Source: Candidatus Zhuqueibacterota bacterium (GTDB lineage Bacteria > Zhuqueibacterota > Zhuqueibacteria > Thermofontimicrobiales > Thiofontviventaceae). Taken from it: 6,985 nucleotides of DNA. Below are positions 1 through 5,436 of the stretch, piece after piece; position 1 is the stretch's first letter; the number at the start of each line of letters is the position of its first letter. The stretch spans positions 1-6,985 of the forward strand of contig WJJN01000265.1 of the NCBI GenBank assembly GCA_014729735.1. Reading direction: 5' to 3'. Below the pieces are notes generated by a model. That model made no database searches. It was not told where the DNA came from and saw only the letters and a program-made list of their open reading frames with translations. A program made the position numbers and the translations under genes.

Positions 1-759
1 GTTTAGATCGATGCTTGATCCATTGTCCGCATCTCCTATGATGTCGATATCTGTCAATGTCCAGCCTGCGGGAACACTTTCGCCAATGAAATAGGTCCCG
101 GCGGGAGAATTGATGATAGTGGATGAATTCATCGATGGATCTCGATACGGTGCTGCTCCGCCATGAATTCCGTAGACAACGGAAATCCAGAACGGCGTAT
201 CGTCTTTGGGATCAGCATCTTTAATGATGGTGAGATTTCCGCCGTCGCCTTCTTCCTGAATTGCCACTGCGTAATCTTCCACTTCGCCATCCGGGGCAAG
301 TCCGTCGAAACTAATATTTCGAACCGAGCTCAGACGGAAACGGGCATAAGATTGTCCGACAACAGCGCCCGGAGGTACTGTAAAGGAAAATGTGTTGATT
401 CCCGCGACCACCGGCATTGCCGGAATAATGTGCTCGCCGGCATCTGCCCAGCTTCCATTTCGATTGAAATCGAGCCAAGCGTTCACGACTCCGGGAGCGG
501 AAGCGAAAACGTTCACCTGAACCGTGCTGCCGTGAGTAATAATTGATGGTAGTTGGACGCCATCTTCATCTCCTGCGGGAAAGGGGATTCCGGGATATGT
601 GATGTTTTTATCATCGCCTTCAGCCGTTCCATTTGGCTGTCCGTCAGGCTCCGGATCAATTCCGCTTCCAAGAAACAGATTTGGATTGATCACATGCCGT
701 GCGCCATTTGATCCCAGCAAAGTCGGATAGCTCGGATCAGGCGCATCGCCGAAATCGAG
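1..759 (-). repeat. Long internal repeat, copy 2 (GEVED + prealbumin-fold module), cut by window edge
   Basis: Encodes residues 1132-1384 and matches copy 1 at 1528-2289. It keeps the canonical prealbumin motif G-T-Y-F-I-G-E-S-V-P-A-G-W (1352-1364). A third, strongly diverged GEVED domain (residues 905-1123) lies between the two copies. The protein therefore grew by duplication of a GEVED-plus-prealbumin block. More copies may follow beyond the edge. Confidence 0.88.
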
Positions 760-3700
760 TTCTCCTTGCTCAGTAGTATCACCCGGCACAAAATAATAAT
801 CTTCAGTTTCGCCATATAGAAAGCCATTGGCTGGCCCTCGTCCGCCGGCATCTGCTGTTGCCCGTTGCTCCGAGATATTAATTCGCATCCAGATGGGGGA
901 TTTTTCTCTACCAGAAGGATGATAGGGTAAAAATTGAAATGAGACGTAAGTATACGCTCCTGGCGGCATTCCGCCCCAAATCATTTGGTTTTCAACCGCC
1001 CATTCCGGAGCATCATTTTGCGAATGACATGAAAATGTATCATCCCAGTCACCATCGCGATTCCAATCAAACCATACATTCACGTAACGGTCCACACCGG
1101 CTGATCCGGGTGGTATCGTAACTTTAAAGAAAATATTCCAAAGTTTACATGAAGGCAAACTGACCGGGAAGAGTAGACCATCATCAAAGCCATCGCGATC
1201 CGCGGCATTATTCGGCGGATCTATATTTGTCAAGCCATCGTTATCCGGCATGATATCCGCATCAAGCTCGCCGGATACATTTGGACCAAGCCAGGCATCG
1301 GCTTTGGGCTGCATGTGCCGTGGTCCCTGCGGTAGACCAGTTGCCGGATCAAAAACTGTCGGGAATCGGGCGGATACGCCGGGATAGGCATCCATGCTCA
1401 GACCGGAATGGTTCGAGCCATCCGGTGCATCGCCGAGATCGAACAATTCATCATCGCCGGTTTTTTCATTTTTGAAGACAATAACAATATTTTCACCAGG
1501 GTCATAATCCACATCGACTCTACCGGCTGCCAAGTCAATTGCCGAACCATTATCTGAATCACCGGTAACTGTAATGTCCACGAGTGCCCAGCCAGACACG
1601 ATTGCTTCCGTTACAGCATCTACCTGAGAGGGATTCAGGATCGTCCATTTGTTCATGAATGGATCGAGCAAATTCACACAAAAAACATTGAAGAAACCAC
1701 CACTGAATTGGGTGCAGATCGAAAATGGCGTGTTATCTTTCGGATTCGCATCTTTAATAATCGTAATTGATCCATCATCACCCTCGACAATTTCGATTGC
1801 GTAATCTTCAACCTCGCCATCCGGCGCAATACCGTCGTAGCTCAATTGCCGTATCGATGAAAACCGGAATCTGGCGTAAGTCGTTCCATGCTGGGCTCCA
1901 ACCGGCACATTCATTGTGAACAGGTTCGATCCCGGATATACGGGCATTGCCGGAATGAAATGTTCACCTGCATCCGCCCAATTTCCATTTCGATTGAAAT
2001 CAATCCAGGCATTGAGCACACCGGTATCCGAGGCAACCACGGTAATCGGAACAGATTGACCCGGCGCAATGAACGGCGACATTATCACGCCGTCTTCATC
2101 TCCTGCGGGATAGGGGATACCAGGGAATGCGATGTTTTTGTCGTCCCCGTCAGCCATACCTGAAGGCTGTCCGTTGGGCTCCGGATCAATACCGCTTCCA
2201 AGAAAAAGATTTGGATTGATCACATGCCGTGCACCATTTGATGCAAACAATGTCGGATATGACGGATCAGGTGCATCGCCGAAATCATATTCTTCATCAC
2301 GTTGTATGTTACCAAAATCAAGACCCGAAATTGCCTGGTTCGGACTCAGGTAAAACCAATGATCATAAGGCGCAACATTGCCGAGATGAGTCGCGTACGC
2401 TGTGTCCGGATATGTCTGCTGCCAGCCGGGTTGCAGGATTTCTCCGATGAAATAGTCGCCGTTAAAGTAACCGGTAAATTTGTAGTCTCCGTTGGAATCG
2501 GTTGTGGTGATCCAATCGACGGATGGGTCGAGCACACCATCCTGGTTGTAATCCAGAATAATTTCCCAGTTCGCAAGTCCGGGTTCACCGGCATCCCGAA
2601 GACCATTATTATTCAAATCATGCCACTTATGTCCCAGAACTTCACCGTCTCCTTCCGGCTGATACATTCCGGCATCCATAGTGGTGTTATTCTCTCCTGC
2701 GCCAAGTGTAAATACCGGAGTATCCCCAGTGCCGAGCTGTGCATCGCTGTCAATGGAATCATCCGCTCCCTGATCCGGTGGGCTGTAAACAAAACCGGGT
2801 CGCAAACTGAAATTAATGAAATAGCTGCCGGGAGGAAAGGAGAAGAGGTAAAATCCGGATGAAGTCGTTATTGTCATGGCAAGCAGGTTTCCGTTCTGAT
2901 CAAATAGCGATACCTGTACGCTGTCCAGCCCTGGCTCGCCCGGGTCCTGCAGTCCATTCTGATTGAGATCTCGCCACACGCGGTCGCCGACTGACGCATT
3001 ATCCTCGCCACAATCTTCAGCCACGATATAATCCACCTGAATGAGCGAATCCACCTGTCCGTCGGTGCAGATTATTTTCAACGCCACGCTATAAGTGCCC
3101 GGATTTGAATAAACGACGGTTGGATTCTGCTGATTACTTGTAGCCGGATTACCCCCGGGGAATTTCCAGTACCATGACTGCGCATTGGTGGATATATCCG
3201 TAAAATTAACAGTCAGCGGCGCACAGCCCTGTCGGGGAGATGCCTCGAATGCTGCTTCGCACGGTTCGCCGCAATATTCAGCCGTAATATAGTTTGGCAT
3301 GATTAGCGAATCGACCTGTCCATTAGTACATATTATTTTCAGCGCCACATGATACGTTCCAGGGGTTGAATATGTAACCGTGGGATTTTGCTGCGTACTG
3401 CTTGTCGGAGTTCCGCCAGGAAATTTCCAGTACCACGACTGGGCATTGGTGGATTGATCTGTAAAATTTACGGTTAGCGGTGCACATCCCTGTCGGGGAG
3501 ATGCTTCGAATGCAGCTTCACAGGGTGTAGTGCAATTTCTCGCCAGAATGTAGTCTTCTTTTGTGATGATATCCGAACCACCAGTGCATTCGATGTCTAA
3601 AGTCACATCTTGCCTTCCAGGCACATTATAGGTAACAGTATGCGGACCCTGTCCGGTTGCGCTGGACGGGCTTCCGCCCGGAAAGCTCCAACTCCAATAA

Positions 3701-4152
3701 ACAGCGCCGTCTGAATTATCATAAAATGTCGTGGTGAATGGTGCGCAGCCCACTGTGTCGCTGGCGTAAAAATCCGCTGTGCACTGGCAATTTTGTACCG
3801 TAATGTAACTGTCTTCCGTTTTTGTATCCTGACCATCATAACATTCGACTGTCAGGCTGACATCATACGGTCCGGCTTCATTAAATGTCATCTGTGGATT
3901 TTGTGCTGTGCTGGTTAGCACAGTGCCTGTTTCTAAATTTGTAAATGTCCAGCTCCACGATCGTACTCCTTCCGAAGAAGATGATTGATCTGTGAAGGTG
4001 GTTGTAAAAGGAGCACAACCGGAGCGGTCTCCACATGTGAAATCGGCTACACATTGAGCTTCTGCCGAATTAATGAAGAAGGGCAAAACAATAAAGCAAA
4101 TTAGAAGTGTTCTAAGCCAAACCCATGTACATTGTAACGTACTTATTCTCAT
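1..4152 (-). CDS. Secreted PKD / SdrD B-like / GEVED multidomain surface protein (partial, C-terminus off window)
   Basis: The frame is open for 1384 codons from the ATG at 4152 to the left edge. The start is supported by an AAGGAGG site 7 nt upstream and a signal peptide (residues 1-32). Domains in order: four PKD domains (about 34-122, 124-207, 211-294, 298-381) with WSW/WYW-x-F cores and PGxY motifs; two SdrD B-like domains (386-497, 503-617), each with a D-L-N-x-N-G-L-x-D-x-G-E-P-G-L calcium-loop motif; GEVED domain 1 (622-790, GEVEDY at 779-784); a prealbumin-fold (SpaA-like) module (795-898); a divergent GEVED domain (905-1123, GETEDY at 1114-1119); GEVED domain 3 (1133-1299, GEVEDY at 1289-1294); and a second prealbumin module from about 1306. 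No catalytic domain is visible. Such proteins are usually extracellular adhesins or scaffolds; that role is inferred. Any C-terminal anchor or type IX sorting domain would lie outside the window. It has its own promoter. Confidence 0.93.
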   Translation of the reverse strand, partial: MRISTLQCTWVWLRTLLICFIVLPFFINSAEAQCVADFTCGDRSGCAPFTTTFTDQSSSSEGVRSWSWTFTNLETGTVLTSTAQNPQMTFNEAGPYDVSLTVECYDGQDTKTEDSYITVQNCQCTADFYASDTVGCAPFTTTFYDNSDGAVYWSWSFPGGSPSSATGQGPHTVTYNVPGRQDVTLDIECTGGSDIITKEDYILARNCTTPCEAAFEASPRQGCAPLTVNFTDQSTNAQSWYWKFPGGTPTSSTQQNPTVTYSTPGTYHVALKIICTNGQVDSLIMPNYITAEYCGEPCEAAFEASPRQGCAPLTVNFTDISTNAQSWYWKFPGGNPATSNQQNPTVVYSNPGTYSVALKIICTDGQVDSLIQVDYIVAEDCGEDNASVGDRVWRDLNQNGLQDPGEPGLDSVQVSLFDQNGNLLAMTITTSSGFYLFSFPPGSYFINFSLRPGFVYSPPDQGADDSIDSDAQLGTGDTPVFTLGAGENNTTMDAGMYQPEGDGEVLGHKWHDLNNNGLRDAGEPGLANWEIILDYNQDGVLDPSVDWITTTDSNGDYKFTGYFNGDYFIGEILQPGWQQTYPDTAYATHLGNVAPYDHWFYLSPNQAISGLDFGNIQRDEEYDFGDAPDPSYPTLFASNGARHVINPNLFLGSGIDPEPNGQPSGMADGDDKNIAFPGIPYPAGDEDGVIMSPFIAPGQSVPITVVASDTGVLNAWIDFNRNGNWADAGEHFIPAMPVYPGSNLFTMNVPVGAQHGTTYARFRFSSIRQLSYDGIAPDGEVEDYAIEIVEGDDGSITIIKDANPKDNTPFSICTQFSGGFFNVFCVNLLDPFMNKWTILNPSQVDAVTEAIVSGWALVDITVTGDSDNGSAIDLAAGRVDVDYDPGENIVIVFKNEKTGDDELFDLGDAPDGSNHSGLSMDAYPGVSARFPTVFDPATGLPQGPRHMQPKADAWLGPNVSGELDADIMPDNDGLTNIDPPNNAADRDGFDDGLLFPVSLPSCKLWNIFFKVTIPPGSAGVDRYVNVWFDWNRDGDWDDTFSCHSQNDAPEWAVENQMIWGGMPPGAYTYVSFQFLPYHPSGREKSPIWMRINISEQRATADAGGRGPANGFLYGETEDYYFVPGDTTEQGELDFGDAPDPSYPTLLGSNGARHVINPNLFLGSGIDPEPDGQPNGTAEGDDKNITYPGIPFPAGDEDGVQLPSIITHGSTVQVNVFASAPGVVNAWLDFNRNGSWADAGEHIIPAMPVVAGINTFSFTVPPGAVVGQSYARFRLSSVRNISFDGLAPDGEVEDYAVAIQEEGDGGNLTIIKDADPKDDTPFWISVVYGIHGGAAPYRDPSMNSSTIINSPAGTYFIGESVPAGWTLTDIDIIGDADNGSSIDLN
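1528..2289 (-). repeat. Long internal repeat, copy 1 (GEVED + prealbumin-fold module)
   Basis: Encodes residues 622 to about 875. It repeats at 1-759 with an offset of 1530 bp through the whole GEVED domain (Asp623 matches Asp1133, Gly779 matches Gly1289). The prealbumin part then has small in-frame length differences. DNA similarity is strong, including the shared 15-base stretch gatttggattgatca near 2210-2224. In this copy the segment matching the G-T-Y-x-I-x-E-x-x-P-x-G-W motif is degenerate, with only the final G-W (854-855) and an E retained. Confidence 0.88.
3010..3531 (-). repeat. Tandem duplication of a 261-bp PKD-encoding unit
   Basis: Units at 3271-3531 and 3010-3270 encode PKD domains 3 and 4 with an exact period of 87 residues (Cys211 to Cys298, Cys294 to Cys381). 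By hand count about 72 of 87 residues are identical. Long DNA stretches also match, such as the block encoding the shared F-E-A-S-P-R-Q-G-C segment. PKD domains 1 and 2 are far more diverged, so units 3 and 4 look like the youngest duplication in the array. Confidence 0.9.
4057..4152 (-). other. Sec signal peptide of the surface protein
   Basis: Residues 1-32. The n-region carries Arg2 and Arg14, followed by a hydrophobic core at about 15-27 (rich in L, I, F and V). A small-residue A-E-A motif at 30-32 predicts signal peptidase I cleavage before Gln33. There is no lipobox cysteine at the cleavage site, so a lipoprotein is unlikely. The mature protein starts almost directly with the first PKD domain. 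Confidence 0.85.
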
Positions 4153-4159
4153 GGGACTA

Positions 4160-4166
4160 CCTCCTT
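4160..4166 (-). promoter_or_regulatory. Shine-Dalgarno site of the surface protein gene
   Basis: Reads AAGGAGG on the minus strand, 7 nt before the ATG at 4152. It is a near-perfect anti-16S match at optimal spacing and decides the start codon. Confidence 0.88.
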
Positions 4167-4167
4167 A

Positions 4168-4355
4168 TTTTTTATTGAAACTATTTAATTTGAAAACTGA
4201 TATTACAAATAAATTGATTTCTGAAAGGAGTACAAAATTCGCTTAAATTGCAAAGAACGGTATGCACATGATATCCTAATCATGTATTTTTAGAATCAGA
4301 AAATGAGTGTGAAGGAAGATCAGAAAAGTATGCGAGAAATGAAAAGAATTCATAT
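4168..4355 (-). other. Long AT-rich 5' leader of the surface protein gene
   Basis: If the promoter at 4362-4389 is correct, this stretch is transcribed but not translated. It contains a perfect 7-bp inverted repeat, ACATGAT / ATCATGT (4266-4272 and 4279-4285, 6-nt loop), which could be a small hairpin or an operator. No known riboswitch fold was recognised and no upstream ORF of note is present. Confidence 0.4.
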
Positions 4356-4361
4356 TGATTT

Positions 4362-4389
4362 AATATAAGGAAATTTCGTAAAATGTCAA
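4362..4389 (-). promoter_or_regulatory. Sigma-70-type promoter for the surface protein gene
   Basis: On the minus strand, TTGACA (4384-4389) is followed after 16 bp by TATATT (4362-4367). The -35 is a perfect consensus and the -10 differs at one position. Transcription would start near 4355, giving a leader of about 200 nt before the ATG. No other comparable pair was found between this point and the gene. Confidence 0.65.
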
Positions 4390-4488
4390 GGGGAAAATCG
4401 GTTAAATCAAACGGCTATACTTGAAGATATTCCACACTTTCATAGTCCCACAGATTTCCTAACTGTTTTGGATAATAAAGTGAATCAG
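4390..4488. other. Intergenic spacer, no feature seen
   Basis: AT-rich DNA between the minus-strand promoter and the inverted-repeat element. All frames are short and no start with a ribosome binding site, hairpin or recognisable coding remnant was found. Confidence 0.4.
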
Positions 4489-4717
4489 TTACTTAGCATT
4501 GAATGGATACGGCTATCCCGTTTGGTCAGAAAAGCCCTGAAGTAGGCGAATTGGAAGTCCCCCTTTAAAGAGGGATTTAGGGGGATGTTATCATAAGTAA
4601 TTGAAATTAAATGACATCCCCCTGTCGCCCCTTCAAAGGTGGGAACTTAAAAATTCAAATAAACGCTAAATTTAAAATTGCTGAGTTAAGGTGATAACCG
4701 TATCTGAATTCTCGTAA
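4489..4717. repeat. Nested inverted-repeat element (MITE-like or intergenic palindromic repeat)
   Basis: Outer arms pair GATACGGCTATC (4506-4517) with GATAACCGTATC (4693-4704), with one mismatch. Looser similarity runs outward to TTAC (4489-4492) and GTAA (4714-4717). Inner arms, about 36-38 bp, are at about 4555-4592 (AAGTCCCCCTTT ... AGGGGGATGT) and 4611-4648 (ACATCCCCCTG ... GGGAACTT), around a short AT-rich loop. The arm DNA resembles the CCCCCTTT/AGGGGGAT-type dispersed intergenic repeats seen in many bacterial genomes. There is no ORF inside, so any mobility would need a transposase from elsewhere. No flanking target duplication was identified with confidence. Confidence 0.6.
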
Positions 4718-4839
4718 GATATTAAAAAACAATATGGCGATTTACGGCAAGCTCAAAAACCTGTGGACAATTATCGCATTTTTGAATTTTACAAATTAAT
4801 ATTATCAATAACTTATGTGAGGGCAACTGTCAAAGTCGA
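4718..4839. other. Spacer between inverted-repeat element and dipeptidase relic, no feature seen
   Basis: AT-rich and broken by stops in all frames. If the dipeptidase gene was once complete, its upstream part has been deleted or eroded here, since no other dipeptidase motif can be read. Confidence 0.4.
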
Positions 4840-5016
4840 GATGGTTTTGTCGGCTTCGGATCGGATTTTGACGGAATACCCGATTTCCCCGCAGGTTTAA
4901 AGGATTGTAGCGGATTCAAACTCCTCAAGCAGAAACTCATCGAACGCGGCTATTCGAGATCGACAATGGATAAAATTTCGCATCAGAATTTTTTGAGAGT
5001 GCTTGAAGAGCAATAA
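4840..5016 (+). pseudogene. C-terminal remnant of a membrane dipeptidase (renal dipeptidase family, M19)
   Basis: Reading to the TAA at 5014-5016, the frame encodes about 58 residues matching the end of M19 dipeptidases. These are F-V-G-F-G-S-D-F-D-G-I, then a P-A-G-L-K-D stretch, an L-x-x-x-L-I-E-R-G-Y-S helix and a terminal N-F-L-R-V-L. The D-F-D-G aspartate is a known active-site residue of the family. Everything before it, including the metal-binding His, Asp and Glu residues, is absent. The frame is closed by TGA at 4783 and offers no ATG or ribosome binding site before the homology begins. A V-K-V-E stretch in another frame just upstream (4829-4840) hints at a frameshift. Intact family members are roughly 300-400 residues, so this is a non-functional relic. 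It has no operon link with nrdJ, about 420 bp downstream. Confidence 0.78.
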
Positions 5017-5262
5017 TGTTTTTGTTTCATTAATTTAATTTCTACAAAAATTCCGTATCCCCGAAATTGTTATACGGCACTGTTTTGAATATTGACAAGG
5101 AGTTAAAATTGATACGCTTCATGTGTTAATTAAATGTAAAATATCGCTGAATAGCAATAATTTTCCTCGTTGCTGGCTTGATTTAAGTTATAAAAACAAA
5201 AGCAGCTAATTGACTAATAAAAAAGAACATAATTGTTTATTATAAACTTAGAGGTATATGTC
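5017..5262. other. AT-rich intergenic region upstream of nrdJ control sites
   Basis: No coding capacity is visible. It contains a weak hairpin, CCGTAT / ATACGG (5053-5058 and 5072-5077, 13-nt loop), without a proper T-run, and a small palindrome GTTTAT-T-ATAAAC (5235-5247). No cobalamin riboswitch B12 box (GCCACTG-like) is present. Confidence 0.45.
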
Positions 5263-5310
5263 TGTCAATATATAGTATTAGATAGTAATTATTAATACTA
5301 AATATGGATA
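5263..5310 (+). promoter_or_regulatory. Tandem NrdR boxes upstream of nrdJ
   Basis: Box 1 (5263-5278) contains CAATATATAGT, which fits the NrdR-box core CwAtATaTwGt at every position. Box 2 (5295-5310) contains CTAAATATGGA, which fits at 8 of 11 core positions. The boxes are 32 bp apart, with a 16-bp gap, close to three helical turns as expected for a NrdR pair. The region also forms a 13-bp inverted repeat with one mismatch (5268-5280 and 5293-5305). NrdR is the ATP/dATP-sensing repressor of bacterial ribonucleotide reductase genes, and the pair sits just upstream of the nrdJ -35. The NrdR gene itself is not in the window. Confidence 0.72.
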
Positions 5311-5326
5311 TTTTTTAAAAAATAAC

Positions 5327-5355
5327 TTGACTATTGAATTTTTAAATAGTATATT
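5327..5355 (+). promoter_or_regulatory. Sigma-70-type promoter of nrdJ
   Basis: TTGACT (5327-5332) is followed after exactly 17 bp by TATATT (5350-5355). Transcription would begin near 5362, leaving a leader of about 75 nt. The site lies directly downstream of the NrdR boxes, and its -10 is identical to that of the divergent surface gene. Confidence 0.75.
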
Positions 5356-5425
5356 ATCTCCTTCTTTTTTGACCTGCAAGTATAGATAATTCGTAATTAA
5401 TCGCAACTTTCAATAATTATTCAAC

Positions 5426-5429
5426 GAGG
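5426..5429 (+). promoter_or_regulatory. Shine-Dalgarno site of nrdJ
   Basis: GAGG lies 7 nt before the ATG at 5437. It supports the upstream start even though the first 57 residues are not part of the conserved core. Confidence 0.65.
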
Positions 5430-5436
5430 CTAAGAC

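Noticed and set aside
163..2862. Several plus-strand open frames of 60-186 codons (for example 163-546, 1888-2163, 2302-2862)
   Set aside because: They lie antisense to the 1384-codon surface gene, lack ribosome binding sites and domain signals, and read as low-complexity shadows of the repeated coding strand.
2346..3839. Minus-strand frames at 2346-2606 and 3603-3839
   Set aside because: They lie within the surface gene in another frame, with no start signals and no recognisable protein features.
5053..5077. CCGTAT/ATACGG hairpin as a rho-independent terminator
   Set aside because: The stem is only 6 bp with a 13-nt loop, and no T-run follows directly.
5092..5124. TTGACA at 5092 with nearby AAGGAG and ATG as a promoter or small gene
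   Set aside because: No -10 lies at suitable spacing, and the ATG is followed at once by TGT and a stop.
5210..5243. TTGACT (5210-5215) with TATTAT (5238-5243) as an additional nrdJ promoter
   Set aside because: The spacer is 22 bp, too long for a normal sigma-70 promoter.
5017..5436. Possible cobalamin riboswitch upstream of the B12-dependent reductase
   Set aside because: No B12-box-like sequence or GC-rich multi-stem pattern was found in this AT-rich region, and the promoter leaves only about 75 nt of leader.
4153..5436. CRISPR array, tRNA or other RNA gene in the intergenic gap
   Set aside because: No regularly spaced direct repeats and no cloverleaf with a T-loop GTTCRA-type motif were seen. 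The repeats present are inverted and single.
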